DNA of 64,000 bases from Chlorophyllum brunneum (taxonomy: Eukaryota; Basidiomycota; Agaricomycetes; Agaricales; Agaricaceae): assembly GCA_963576785.1 (NCBI GenBank), contig OY756142.1, positions 434,001 to 498,000 on the forward strand, written 5' to 3'. Positions 25,893 through 41,000 of the stretch are shown in pieces. Below the pieces are notes generated by a model. It saw only the letters and a list, made by a program, of their open reading frames with translations. It was not told where the DNA came from and made no database searches. The position numbers were made by a program, and so were the translations under genes. Numbering within the stretch: the stretch's first letter is position 1; the number at the start of each line of letters is the position of its first letter.

Positions 25893-26952
25893 GCCCTGCC
25901 TGTCGGTCGAACGAGGGACCGGAGTGAGAAGGATTAATGTAGGGGAGTCGGTCGAGGGATGAATGCAATTGCTGTTCACTATTTAAGCCTTTAAAGCTAT
26001 TTTTATCGCATGGCGAGATCCCGATGCCAAGGCCTTCCGGTCCATGGCCCGAATTCCCGACAGCGCAAATACCATTAGGGCCTAGGCATCACTGCCCATC
26101 CATGCTAGCTCAAGGATCGATTATGACGGATAGGCTGACGCACATGGCGATGTCGAATGAGCCCTGGCTTACTGGTCCACAAACTTCCTTTCCAGTGATT
26201 ACCGACCATTAATTAGAGAGCCTCCCGGGCATTGACCTTCTGCGGCATTACACAAGTGAGGGGTGTACGATCGGAGCTTGGATTGTCACTCACGTCTGTT
26301 TGGTGAGCTTGACAATTCCTGGGGACACGTTCACGCAATAAGTGTAGGCAACATGTGTACCCGGTCTATACGGTGCGTTTTTGTGCAAGGCTCGCATCAC
26401 TACCAATGTTGTCCTCCACTCGATAATCCAGCAACGTGATGGCGATGCCGATCGACCAAGTAACTCGTGGGCTTCCTTCCATCGCTTGGTCATGCTAATC
26501 TGCACGAAATACGTACTAATCCTCGCTTGCGAAAACATACACAGCCCTCGCCAATAAGTCCGAGGTTGGCCTCAATCATACGCATTCCGAATCGATGTAG
26601 GAAGTCCCCATTCACTTCTGGCAAGGGCGAAGATCTGGGACGGATGCATATCTTCCTGTCGGGTAACCCTGATAGGCTTGAACCGTTGTGTAGGGAAATA
26701 TGGGGATCCAAATGAGTGACGTTTACGTATCTACTACAGCGGAATCCTTCTGGTGTTATTTATAGGACATCTATTAACCAACCCTGCAAGCGTACCGGTG
26801 ACCGCGTTTCTACTCTTGGTACAAATCACCCTTGACTGGTGAGCCACCCCACCACCACCACCACCACCACCTGCCCTGTACCCCAGTCTTTTGATATGTC
26901 CTACATGGGATGGGCAATGATGCGGAGCGTGGCAGAATCATGATGGGATAAA
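25893..26952. other. Intergenic, no supported gene
   Basis: Short open frames on both strands (for example minus 26538-26290 and 26711-26490) show no recognisable motif. A (CCA)n microsatellite of about eight units lies at 26845-26871. The stretch holds the promoter side of the NACHT gene on the left and the 5' region of the cullin paralogue on the right. Confidence 0.6.
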
Positions 26953-28240
26953 CGAAGCGTTCGGAACCATCATCTTTCCCTCTCGTCAGTATCAATCATG
27001 ACTCTAAACCCTCTAGAGATGGAGTCCAGGTTCCCAGCATACCAGAATCAGCAGACTTTGACCGGATTTGGACATATCTCAGACCTGGCATTGACTATAT
27101 CATGACCAAACCAGAAGCTGGCCTTTCCTACTTGGACTATACGAACTTATACACGGCTGTATACAATTACTCTATGCCCAGGAGGATACGCTCGCGCTTG
27201 AATGGCAAAGATCGTGGTATACTACTTATACGGTGCCTATCGCATTTGAGTGCTAACACCTTAACTCCAGACACTGACAACATGCCCGGATCGAAACTCT
27301 ACCACAAGCTTGATGAATACTTTATCCAGCACCTCCGGCCTATGGTGGAGGTACGGACTTTACGGAACCTCTCAGGTACCAAAGCTCATAAGAATATGCG
27401 GATAGAAGTCAGAAAGCCTGCAAGATGCGCACTTGTTACATTACTATACGAGCGAATGGGACCGATACATGGCTGGCGCAAACTACCTCAGCCGGTTGTT
27501 CAGCTGCTTGAACCGATTATGGGTAAAGCGCGAGCGTGATGAAGGAAGGAAGTATGTGTATCCAATCTATGCAGTACGCTTTCCTGCACCATTGTCCGTT
27601 ACTCTGGTTAACAAACCCCTAGCTTGCGCTTGCACAGTGGAAAACATACTTCTTTGCACAGATCCAAAATGATAACGCAAAGTTGACAGGTGCTCTCCTC
27701 CATGTTATAACTCTGGAGCGTGACGGGAAGCCAGTTTATCAGGACCTCGTTAAGAAAGTTATAAACTCCTTCGTATCCTTGGGATTTGACAACTCCAATC
27801 TCAACAAGGAGTGCCTCAACGTCTACCAGGATCAGTTCGAAGACACGTTCCTTCAAGTGACAGAAGACTATTACAAGACCGAATCAGAGGCATTTCTGGC
27901 TGAAAACTCTGTATCGGAGTATCTCAAAAAGGTAGAGAAGTATCTGAGAGATGAAGAAAAACGCGCAGAGCGCTATTTACACCGAAGTACGCGGGAAAAT
28001 CACATTAGCAAGTGCGAGAATGCGCTCATTCGTGCGCAATCCTCGTTGATCCAGGAGAGTTTCCAATCTCTTCTTGACTCTGGGAAGGACGAAGATCTAC
28101 AGCGGATGTATACCCTCCTCTCACGTATCCCAGACGGTCTCGGGCCTATACGGGAGAAGTTTGAGGCTTACAATAAGGACGCAATTAAAAGGTCAGACAC
28201 AGCCATCGCTGCCTTAAAAGAAAATACTCAAGTGCGGTGA
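26953..28240 (+). CDS. Truncated cullin-1 paralogue (N-terminal cullin repeats only)
   Basis: Four exons, up to 27216, 27271-27350, 27406-27573 and 27623-28240, keep frame and match the first part of the cullin-1 gene at 32399-35145, with introns at the same positions. It keeps the adaptor-facing helix (DYTNLYTAVYNY) and the cullin-repeat core (EAFLAENSVSEYLKK, DEDLQRMYTLLSRIP). It stops near the equivalent of cullin-1 residue 360, so it lacks the cullin-homology domain, the RBX1-binding region and the neddylation lysine. From the first in-frame Met (27102) it encodes 326 aa. Cullin-like sequence without a Met extends upstream to about 27024 (SADFDRIWTYL), so the original start is lost or lies in an unseen exon. 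It is either a pseudogene with an intact remaining frame or an expressed cullin fragment able to bind SKP1-type adaptors. Confidence 0.72.
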
Positions 28241-28814
28241 TATATGCAACTGGATCTATACTGCTTGTGTTTCTTTCTCACCTCATCCAATCGCTAGGTG
28301 ACCCACATGCTCATGGTGGTACGTTGGAATTTGCTATTACAATCTAATGCGGTCAATCCTATTTGTTCTTACGCCCCCTCGCTGCTGTCAGTCTGTCCGC
28401 GAGTCCGAAACCCTCATTCTCCCTTTTACATACTGCATTGCCACTGGGGGCAAGATTCCAAACATAAATGAGCCTATAGGAGACATTTGCACAACGGTGA
28501 CGCTTGGATCGCTTATTGATCATGATGTCAGTTACCATGAAGTCAAATTGTTAGCTTCTGTGGCAACATCTTGTGTTTCCGATCATAGAGCCTCAGGCTC
28601 TTTGGCTCTGCACCTGTGTCGAGGGTGGTACCAACCTTCAACACTATTGCTAACGAATCAGGTCTCGTGTGTAAGTGTCCCCGCAAGGGTGTTCGTCGTG
28701 AAAGTACGTCGACGTATATTCGTCATGTAATGAGTGAAGTCATCAGTAGTGCTATACGACACGTCCAATGGGCCTTGAAATAAGCCTATCGAAAGCGAAC
28801 GTGGGCTTTGATAT
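28241..28814. other. Intergenic between convergent genes
   Basis: This lies between the 3' ends of the cullin paralogue and the AA9 gene. A 127-codon open frame at 28347-28730 has no recognisable motif and is probably chance. No repeat or RNA gene was seen. Confidence 0.6.
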
Positions 28815-29873
28815 TCAGCCGCTCCAGACAGGTCCACCAGGAATGGTATAGCTCTGGAGGTTGTTGTAGATGTTGATCTTCACGGTGTGTCAGTGCATCA
28901 TCTCCGGTGCATAAATCAAGAGGGAGCGTACGGTGATGCCGGGATCAGTGGGCTGGTAAGCACCGGGAATAGCAATCTTGGGAGGGTCGGCATTGCCTCC
29001 GCTCGTGATCTGAAGTTGGGCACATCCAATATAGAATTGAGCACCGGGGTAGCTGAATGCGACGTGGAGAGCGATCTTCACAAGAACGTTAGCTCACATT
29101 CTGAAGTGATGAAGGCTACTCGGTTGGCTTACTATTTCAGCGCGGATGAGGTACTCGCCGGCAGGGAGCGAGGCAGGAATGGTGACGGAGTGTTTGCCTG
29201 TGTATTTCAGTTCGTCAATGCCACGGTTGGAATAACTGCCAAGATGATACTCACCATCATTAGCATTGACAACATCGGAAGCCCACGTACTAGTCGAAGG
29301 GTCGACCAGACCGGACTCATAGATCTTAGTCCAGACTTCACCCTGGCCATCAAAAGAAGCTGCGGTCGAGGGAGCCTTGGCGATGTAGACCATGACGGGG
29401 CCCTTGTGGCCGGTAGCAATGGCGTCTTCGCCGGTCCGCTGATCATGTTGATGCCACTCAAAACTATTTGTCAAATTTCTTTAGTCGATAATAAGGAGAG
29501 TAGCATTGTGGGCACTAACGTGAGAGTAGTGCCGGCGGCGATGGTTGCAGTGGCAACTCCACTACCGGAGAGGCCGTTTACATTACAGGTCAAATCCTCG
29601 GAGGTGACATCGGTGACGGGGCTATTATTGGGGGGAATACGGATGAAGTTATTCTTGCCCTGGTCGACCTGTTGGTGTGGTGTCAATTCTGCGAAATTGT
29701 ACTGTGATTACAAAGAATGCAGTACGCACACCGTCGATCCACAAGTATTGCATGGTGACTGCATTTTTGGGGGAGAAAATGCAGTGTCAACGTAGAGCGT
29801 GAACAGATGGGAGAAACATACAGTGAGCATTAGCGAGGGCCGCTGTGGCAAGGAGTCCGAGAGCCAACTTCAT
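28815..29873 (-). CDS. AA9 lytic polysaccharide monooxygenase
   Basis: A copper enzyme that oxidatively cleaves cellulose (and some hemicelluloses) outside the cell. Seven exons (29873-29822, 29758-29730, 29668-29520, 29463-29255, 29197-29133, 29075-28932, 28877-28815) give 236 aa. A signal peptide (residues 1-16, ending ALANA) leaves His17 as the mature N-terminus, as needed for the histidine brace. The second copper His is His81 in FEWHQHD. The second-sphere residues are His172, Gln181 and Tyr183 in [10 protein letters not shown], with the spacing typical of the family. Cys residues in DLTCN and IGCAQ can form the core disulfide. There is no linker or CBM1, so it is a single-domain form. 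Exon 2 is only 29 nt. All key residues are present and the gene looks functional. Confidence 0.95.
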
Positions 29874-29906
29874 TGTGCAGATAGTGAGGGATGAGGAACC
29901 TATGGC

Positions 29907-29916
29907 ATTTTATATA
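29907..29916 (-). promoter_or_regulatory. TATA-like element of the AA9 gene
   Basis: TATATAAAAT on the minus strand, about 35 bp upstream of the AA9 start codon. It is the only strong TATA-like sequence close to the start, and it would imply a very short 5' leader. Confidence 0.45.
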
Positions 29917-30642
29917 CGCTATCGCTATAGGTTGGGGCTCGGGCACGAGGATTTTTCGTATGTCTGCAACCTCATGGGTTTTTTCGCCCGATGTTTCAGC
30001 GGCTAACTGGACATTCATCGGCCCAGATACATGTAAAAATTAAATCTTTGAAAAGTCCGGGCCGCATGGTTGGTAGAGGATTGGCAACAGATGAAAACCT
30101 CGGATTGGAAAACATTGTCACAAGATCTACCGGGAATTCCTAAGGGTTGTTGAGAGAAAGAACTAAATTCGACCAGGAGTGGATGACTGTGATTAGCCGG
30201 ATTGATAACAATGGTCTTGCATCATGCCTGGTTAAACTGGGCTTGGCGTTGGACTGGTGACCAATTATTTGTACCTTGACCGACAACGCCGCTCACCAGC
30301 GGCAACGAATACGGTACTTAGCATACTTCCGCGACACTCTTCCACCATGGCCACGGAGGTAATTTGTCCAGAACCGACGAAACCCTGTACTTCCAAGCAT
30401 ACAGCACTCAAGAAAGACAGGAAAGAGGTCACTATTGTGTTGAATATTAGGACACGGCGGCCTGGGAGTCCAAAGCTGAGCAAGACGGTGGATGATAGGA
30501 AGAAGTCCAGAGGCAACACGCGTATGGCTGCCATGCAAGTGCTGCGCTGATAAAATGTCGGCAAGGACCTGCATGTGCGTCGATGCACGTGACCACGAGC
30601 ACACACAAGCGAACTCATTTCTCCAATTCGCCAACTTGAGAA
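29917..30642. other. Divergent intergenic region, AA9 and U5-40K promoters
   Basis: This is shared upstream DNA of the AA9 gene (minus) and the U5-40K gene (plus). A small plus-strand frame (Met at 30347 in CCACCATGG context, 67 codons to 30550) is basic and unlike any family I know. Overlapping minus-strand frames look like shadows. No repeat was seen. Confidence 0.5.
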
Positions 30643-32027
30643 ATGTCAAAACGCGGACCTTCACCACCACTCGCAGAGGGAACCCTCATAAAAAGGGCCA
30701 AAGCAACTCCACCGCCCAACAACCAGATCGCAATATCCTCAGGAAACGATGAGCGAAGCAAAGGCCTCATTCGTTCTGTCCAGCGAACGAGTAATCTTCA
30801 AGCACCCATTGTTAGCCTTTCTGGCGCACACTCTGTACGGGTTTTATACACACTGCATATAAGGGATGCTAAATTTGTATATAGGCTGAAATTTTGAGTT
30901 GTCGGTTCGACCCTTCTGGCCAAAATATTGCTGCCTGCTCGGCGGATCGCAGTGTCTGTGCGTACCTCATTCACATCTGCGCCGGTCCAATCAACTCGAC
31001 TCACGTTTATTCTCCAGCTCTATGGCGTACCTACGCGCCAAACACGAATTACGGCCTTCTATCCAGCCACGCCAAAGCACCCATACTCGACCTTCAATGG
31101 TCCCTCTCCTCCCAAACCATTTACACAGTTGCAGCCGACCATACACTCACAATCACCGACGTTACCACTGGTGAACGTCTTCGAAAGATTCGTGCCCATA
31201 GAGAAATCATCAATTCCGTCGATCGTACAATGGCCAGTGGCTCCGGTATCGAACTTGTCGCGACTGGTTCGGATGATGGCACAGTCAAGATTTGGGAAGG
31301 AGGTGAAGACTCAAATAAGACGCCTGTTGCGACATTTGAAGTTGGGTGTCCTGTGACAGCTGTATGTTGGAGTGCAGATGGTGCAAACGTATACGTCGGG
31401 GCTATTGATAACGAAATTCACGTTCGTTGGTCGCTGGTTCAATTTCTGTTGTCTAATGACTTTACTTGCTCAGGTCTACGACATACGCAAAAACGAACAA
31501 GTTTACACCCTATCAGGACACACAGATACACCCACCTCACTCTCGCTCTCACCTAATGGCTCCTATCTCCTCTCTCCTTCATTCTCTTCCCAAACCATCA
31601 TCCACGACGTCCGACCGTTCTCCCCCTCGCCAAACCGAATCCACCGTGTCCTTCAAGGTGCACCCGCCGGTTTTGAAAACACGCTGATACGTGGCGCTTG
31701 GAGTAAGGACGACAGTGGACGTCGTGTTGCAGTAGGAGGGGCTGATAGGATGGTATGCATCTGGGAGGTGGATAGTGGTAAGATTTTGTACAAGGTATAT
31801 CCAAAATCCTTTTTTTTCCTTCAGCACGCATCGCTGATGCATCTACTTGTTTACAGCTACCAGGGCACAAAGGCACTGTCACAGCAGTTGACTTCCACCC
31901 TAAAGAACCTATCAGTACGTTTTCACAGAACGCTTTCATTTCCTCTACTGACCTTCGTGAAGTCTTGACAGGCAGCAAAGATGCTACCATGCTCCTTGGC
32001 GAAATCGAAGCAGGATTGTCAATATGA
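30643..32027 (+). CDS. U5 snRNP 40-kDa WD40 protein (SNRNP40 orthologue)
   Basis: A spliceosomal beta-propeller protein that binds the PRP8 module of the U5 snRNP in the nucleus. Six exons (30643-30834, 30885-30957, 31018-31421, 31474-31794, 31857-31914, 31972-32027) give 367 aa. The lysine/proline-rich N-terminus (GTLIKRAKA) is followed by LQAPIVSLSG, the signature entry into the first blade. Seven WD repeats follow, with TGSDDGTVKIWE, SLSPNGSYLLSPS, DVRPFSP and LYKLPGHKGTVTAVDFHP aligning closely with the human protein; the C-terminus ends GEIEAGLSI. Introns are 50-62 nt. Length and order are normal. It converges with cullin-1 across a 371-bp gap. Confidence 0.93.
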
Positions 32028-32398
32028 GGCAGGCTGATAGGGGAGGAGGGAAAAACATGCGTAAAATTGAGGAATGACAGTACACACCACTATCACCACC
32101 AGCGATTTGTTCCTCAACGAAAACAAGCATACCGTTTAATACATGATTACGTGGGATTAGTCAACGATGTGTGTCTAATGGTATATACAGTGCAGGAAAT
32201 GCTAATTCGTTGTACGTTAGATGGGGGGAGAGGAGAATGCAAGCAAAGGGGGAAGCCATGTATGGGATTGAAATTGGGTCCAGAGTAATTTGCCGCAGGG
32301 AGACATGAGCCCAAAAAAAGGAGGGAGGATTGGGAGGGGGGAGAGAATAAGAATGGGGAGAGAAACTGTATAGCGGCAAAGTCGGAATTGTTAAGGAT
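32028..32398. other. 3' intergenic region of convergent genes
   Basis: This holds the 3' UTR and polyadenylation regions of U5-40K (plus) and cullin-1 (minus). It has G/A-rich tracts (GGAGGGAGGATTGGGAGGGG near 32320) but no gene. Confidence 0.6.
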
Positions 32399-35145
<2,747 letters not shown>

Positions 35146-35579
35146 GGGTGATGGTGGTGAAGGAGGAAGATGTTGACCCAAATAAATGAGGCGCCTCATC
35201 TGCCTCACCCTGTATCGCCACACACCTGTCCCACGCACTCATTCCGGGCCCTTGCGACAAACATTCCCTCTCGACCTGACTCATATTGCAATTGCATCCT
35301 TTGCCATCTTTCCCACTTCACTTTGCAGTTTCTCCCTTACTGCGGAGCCACAGCCTTTGGTTATCGAGGAATCACCCCGGTACACTATTTTTGCTTCTTA
35401 TGAGCCTGCTTGTGACAAAGACATCAGCACGCGGTCCATGTGGGAGGTGTGATACCGCTAAGACCGGAAGTAATTCCCTCGTCATCAAGGGACACTGGGA
35501 CGTATATATGACTTATTTTGAATACTCGAAAATACAACGAAAGTCTTATCATGCGTCCGTTCTAGACTAGTATCCAGAT
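35146..35579. other. Intergenic, upstream of cullin-1
   Basis: This lies between the cullin-1 start and the P5C dehydrogenase stop, both on the minus strand. It contains pyrimidine-rich stretches (for example 35290-35340) and short open frames without motifs. It should contain the cullin-1 promoter. Confidence 0.6.
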
Positions 35580-37733
35580 TCAAATCAGATTTGACGGGTA
35601 CTGGAAGTCCTCGAGGCCAACGAAGTTTTCCTTGATACTTCTCGCGCTAATAAAGCGCCAAAAGATGCTGATGCTACCGGCCTTGTCATTCGTTCCGCTG
35701 GCCCTAGCGCCACCGAAAGGTTGCTGGCCAACGACTGCACCTGTGCACTTTTCGTTGTAGTACATGTTACCAGCTGCGTTGCGAAGACGGTTTGTAGCTG
35801 TGAGGAGTGCTTGGCGTTCGGAAGCGAAGCTAGAGAAAGATAAAGATTTGGACACGCGACAGATGAGTGCTCTGTACTCACATGGCTCCAGTCAGGGCAT
35901 AGATCGAGGTTGTATCAATTAGCTCGAGAGTTTTCTCGTAATCGTTGTCATCAAAAACATAGACCTAGTTAGTAATCATTGGGTCAAAATCGGAGCACCC
36001 ACGACATGAGGGAATACGTACAGTCACAACTGGTCCAAAGATTTCTTCACGCATGGTAATAGATCGGGGATCTTTCGTGAGGATAACCGTGGGCTGGACG
36101 AAGAATCCCTTGGAATCATCGGCTTGGGGAATGGTGAGATAGTCATCGACTAAGAATAGCATATCAAATTACCTGATCCTCCAACCAGCACTTCCCCTCC
36201 TTCATCTTTCGCCTTCTTGATGTAACCAGTGATAGTATCATATGCCCGTCGGCCGCTACAACGCGACGTAAGGTGACAGTGACGATGAACAAGTACGACA
36301 CAGACATAACGGGTCCGACGAAATGATCCCATTCCAGAGGAGTCCCGACCTTGATCTTCGTGATCTCCTCGAGAAGCTGAGTTTTGAAACCGCCCTCCCA
36401 GACGGATTTGGATACGTAGAGACGCGAAAGAGCGGAACATTTCTGACCTGCACGGTGATTCAGAAACCAGATCCACCCACAGACACCCAACTCACCTTGG
36501 TACTCGAAGGCTCCCCGGACACTTTGCAACACAGCGTTTCTCAGCTCCGCAGAGCGATGAATAATGTGCCAGTTCTTTCCGCCGGTCTCCCCAACGATTC
36601 TTGGATACCCCTTGTATATTTCCAGATTTGAAGCAATATCCTTCCAGAGCGTCTTGAACACATGAGTACTACCCGTAAAGTGAAGCGACGCAAAGTTGGG
36701 ATTCTTGATTGCGGCCTGTACTACCTCAGGACCTCCAGGGATGAACTGGATGACCCCTGGGGGGACACCGGCCTCAGTAAGAATCTTGTAGACAAGGTAG
36801 TTCGAGTAGGTCGCAGCTGGCGCGGGCTTCCATACGACGACGTTTCCAACCAATGCAGGGGCTGCATAATCGATTAGTGTATGCACTGTCTCGAATTCAT
36901 ACGCATACATACCTCCGGGGAGGTTACCACCGATAGCCGTGAAGTTGAAAGGGGAAACAGCGAGGACGAAACCTTCAAGCGGGCGATACTCCACACGGCT
37001 GGAAGGAATGAGCACGAGGCCCTCATAGGATGACAAAAGACGTACTTCCAGGACCCAGGCGAGTTCTTTGGTGGCTGTTGAGCGTACAATTCCTCCACGA
37101 ATTGAACGCCGAAGCGGAAGAAGTCTGACAGCTGGAGCAAACATCAATAAACTTTTCGAGCTAAAAAGACAGGGGCTAACCTCGGCAGCAGCATCGATTT
37201 CCGCCTGCCATGCATTCTTGCCTTGACCAAGTATAGTTGCCGCCATGAGTTTATAGCGATACTTCCCGCTCGCAAGGTCCGCGGCTTTGAGGAAAATTGC
37301 GGCGCGGTCGTTCCACGGCAAGCTCTCCCAAGCCGCTTTAGCTTGGAGGGCGCCGTCAACGGCCTTTGTGACTAAATCTGGTGTTCCTTCATGGAACGCG
37401 CACAGGTGTCGAGCATGGTCGTGGGGCAGAGGTTGTTTTTGGACGTTGTTTGTCCTGACCTGTTATGATGGTGATGAGGTCAAATACTGGTGAACGACCC
37501 TGATTGCGCAAACAATGACCTCTTGACCGTTGACGATGCAAGGAACCTCGAAAGGTAGCCGATCCTGCATTTCAGCCAAGGCTGCTTGCAGTGCTGCTCG
37601 TTCTGGAGAGCCAGGCGCATATGAACGCTATGGAACTTGATGAGTAACGATCCGGTACCATCTGCACATCACGGACCATGGGCTCATTGCTGACGGGAGG
37701 GACCTTGAATGTTGCGAGCTGGGGAGTAGCCAT
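35580..37733 (-). CDS. Delta-1-pyrroline-5-carboxylate dehydrogenase (P5CDH, ALDH4 family)
   Basis: Oxidises P5C/glutamate semialdehyde to glutamate with NAD+, the second step of proline breakdown, normally in mitochondria. Eleven exons (37733-37677, 37627-37520, 37459-37181, 37131-37046, 36998-36913, 36861-36496, 36447-36306, 36255-36173, 36122-36022, 35964-35882, 35829-35580) give 546 aa. The N-terminal FKVPPVSNEP is typical. The general base is Glu297 in GETGGKN and the nucleophile is Cys331 in GQKCSA, 34 residues apart as in other ALDH4 enzymes. The C-terminal signatures NMYYNEKCTGAVVGQQPFGG and SGTNDKAGS are intact. No obvious arginine-rich presequence is seen, so targeting is uncertain. 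The first intron has a weak donor (GTCCGT). It diverges from the DUF4470-MYND gene across 271 bp. Confidence 0.95.
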
Positions 37734-37958
37734 GATAGTGATAGGAGAGAATCAGATATGAGTTGGAGACACGATCTTATAGCTCGCGAAGCCACGATCT
37801 CGCATGCTTCCGGAGAAGAGACCCTCGTCGTTTCGGAAGGATCATGGATACATTCTACCAGTCACGATGTCCCCGGCAGAGGTCTCTGCCACACCTTATC
37901 ATCTTTGGCGCCTATCGTGGGTATGCGGTCTCGGCCACATCTACTTTCCACAAGTTGA

Positions 37959-37969
37959 GATATATATAT
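37959..37969 (+). promoter_or_regulatory. TATA-like element of the first DUF4470-MYND gene
   Basis: GATATATATAT about 36 bp upstream of the start codon at 38005, in the 271-bp region shared with the divergent P5CDH gene. Confidence 0.4.
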
Positions 37970-38004
37970 CCTCCAAGAGCCCATTGGTTGTCACCCTCTC
38001 CTCC

Positions 38005-41000
38005 ATGTCTCACCCAACCTTCTGGCCCAAGAAAGCGTTTTTCTATCCCATTGGAAATACTCCTCCCGTCTGCCTTACCGACCACTTACCACCCGAAGGC
38101 GACGCGACCATCCTTCTCCTTGGATGCGGGGATCCTCGACATATTCTCTACACCGTTACCGCAGACCATGGCCTTCGTGAGTATCAGCCTGATCTTCAGA
38201 GACCCCAGCATGGTCACTCAAGGTTGACCAGCGACTCGCGCACTGGACTTCACCTGTTGTGACTGGGAACCTGCGATCATAGGTGATCATACATTCTGTG
38301 ATTTAAAACGCCCCATGTTCTGACCTCGGGCACCGCAGCGAGAAACGCTCTTCTCCTCACGCTTATTGCAGACAACATCGAAGTCGATCGACTCTTACAA
38401 TACTGGAGCATCTTCTATGACCTTTTTCTCGACAAACAAGCCACTTCCACTTTGAATGAACAATGCACAAAACTTATTGGGTATGCGACGGATACTGCCA
38501 CCTGGAACGACTCTCCCTATGGTAGCTTTCTCAAATTCGCTACCCAGGAGTCGCTAAGCGAAGTCCGACACCACTGGAACTCCTACTGCGAGACGATCGG
38601 TTTGTCCAACGCGCGTAAAAAGCAGTTGGGGCAGATGTTCCTATCTGGAATGAAGGAAAAAATTTCGCCAGGGGCAGATGCCACAGCCATTCCCTCTGCG
38701 GCTCCTATCAGCTTTCGCTTTGGGTCGTACAAGACGTACAGCCAGTATTGGAAGTCTGGAATCACCAACCCTGATGTCAACCCGAACACGGCCACACAGG
38801 TCAATCCCACCTTCCTCTTCTCGATGGCTGGACGTCAGTTCAACCTTCACTATGGGACTGACCTCTGTTCATCCTTCCATCTCGCACTCGCTTTAGCCAA
38901 AAATTCGTTTGATAGTGGTCCAGTTTCAACTCCCGCGAAGACTGAACGCGAAATGTGGGATGCATGTCGCGTGCAATTTTCACGGTTGTCGAGAGCATTT
39001 CACCAAAGGGTTAACATATCTGATAAACCATCCGGAATTATGATTCGGTTGGTGGTTGGGGATGCGCTTGCCTTTTGCGATGGTTTGCAGCTGTGCCAGA
39101 CCGGTGACTTCACTCCTACCATCTACTCCTCAGCGTGGGGAGCCACAAAATTCCGCTTTGATGACCAGTCAATGCCGATTTCGTTCAACGTCATCGATAC
39201 TTCCAACTTATCTGACCATCTCGGCCTGCTCAACGTCCTCATCGCTGTTGCACCATTACTCCAGAAGAGCCCTCAGACGATCCTCCACACCAACTCCTTG
39301 CTTTCATACAAAGATCACCCGACAAAGAGGAGTGCCATCGAGGAAAGGGCACTCTTGGATTTCCCCTCCCTTGCGCTTTTCCTCGGTATCACTCCTATCT
39401 GTTACTCTTCGGGTTTAACGTTTCGTAACTGCAGTGAATCTGCGAGTTTCTCGGCGATGGTACTCAAACTATCAGGGCGTCATTATGAGCGAGTCGCCTG
39501 GAGATTCACTGACTTTGCTCACGCCCCATGGGACGGCACTACGACTCAACAAAACCACAAAACTCACTTTCAACCGACGGATCTTGCTGATAGAGTGTTC
39601 GCGTTGTATATGAAGATGTTTGAGAACGAAAACTTCGGCTCTTTATTCAATCGAATGAACAGCCAAGACTTCAGTCTCACGACAATGCAAAACCCTCACT
39701 ACCACAGACAGTCTTTCGTTCGTTTCCTCAAAGTAACTCGCGCCCTCGGTTTCATCGAGGCAGATTGGGACAAAACTATGGATCACTTCATAAACCGTGT
39801 CGTAACAAACAGGGAATTACTCGTCGGCGCCAATCACTTCCAGAACCTTTTCGCAGATCTTCATATGTGGGGCATTTATTCTGAGCAGCCATTCCGCCCC
39901 GGATTCGTCATCAAGGAATATGGCACAAAATCTGAACCCTTTCGGGCTTGGGGGACGGTCCCCCCGGTGGTCTGTATCGTCCTCAAGGTACCTCGCGCAG
40001 CACTGAAGGTGCTACAGGATATGCATGAGGACAAGATTGGCCATCCGATCCTCGAGTGTGAGACATACTACCACCTCATTCAAAACACGCATAGTTCCAT
40101 ACGTCCGATATTTGGTGACGTCATCGACTCTCCTACAGTGCAAGGCAAAAAGTTCATTGTCGAAGATGCAGAAGGGTTGAACGGCAGTTCCCCACTCATA
40201 GTTTCTTTCTTTGTTCCCTCCTGGATCCTCGCAGATGGACCTGATGATCTTCACTTTGGATTATGCATCAAGAGCACCCCTGCCGACTCTACCAGGTTCG
40301 TTTCTAAGCTGGGACCTACCCTGCGTCTCTATTCTGCCAAGGTCTCGGACCAAAATCACGTTTTTATTTTACCTGAACGACCAGATAACGAAGGAGAACT
40401 CCAGAGAATTGCCGCCATGGACCCCCCTCGACCCGGGGGCAAGGGAGACCTCGGAAAAACAACGGTCTCTCTCAATGAGGAGTCAGGCAGAGAGCTACTT
40501 TGCAAGAGACTTGATGTCACAGCACCGCGCGGGAAGGAGGCCCTGGCGAACAAGGCTTCCGTAGAGATCAAGCAAGTGACTCCGTTTTGTGTGGAAGTTA
40601 TCATTGAGAATCAGAACCGTTACCCATTGTTTTATCCGATCCCCGTCGATGGTTCTCGTTCGAAAACGCGGATTGCCAGGAAGTCCTCTTACGTAGAAGT
40701 GAGGGGGCCAGCTTTTTCGACTAAGTATTTCGCCACTCACACATTCCCAGGTTGACTTACCTCCCCGCGGTTCACCCTTTTCCCAAATGACTTTACAGCC
40801 TTTTCCGATAACGTTGTGTTCCAATGCCGTTCGCCCTGGTCTCATTTGTTGGAACACGCCATACTTGAATATTGATCGTCTTCCTACCGTCTCACCCCAG
40901 GGAGATACGGATTGGGTATCCATACACCTGGGGTTCTGTCTTTCTCACCAGGAGAGGAGACTGCAGAAAATCGTGCACCCTAGCCAATGGGGCCCTTCAA

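Noticed and set aside
24381..25979. Single-exon NACHT gene of 532 codons
   Set aside because: It reads through a clear 51-nt intron at 25730-25780 and stops inside a second intron; splicing at 24381-24433 continues the family-typical C-terminus.
30265..30670. Minus-strand open frames of 117 and 125 codons
   Set aside because: They overlap one another and the U5-40K start, show no domain, and sit in a promoter region.
38452..40755. 767-codon frame read as a gene starting at 38452 and ending at 40755
   Set aside because: Homology with the second copy shows the protein starts at 38005 across two small introns, and that the 3' end of this frame is an intron at 40699-40750.
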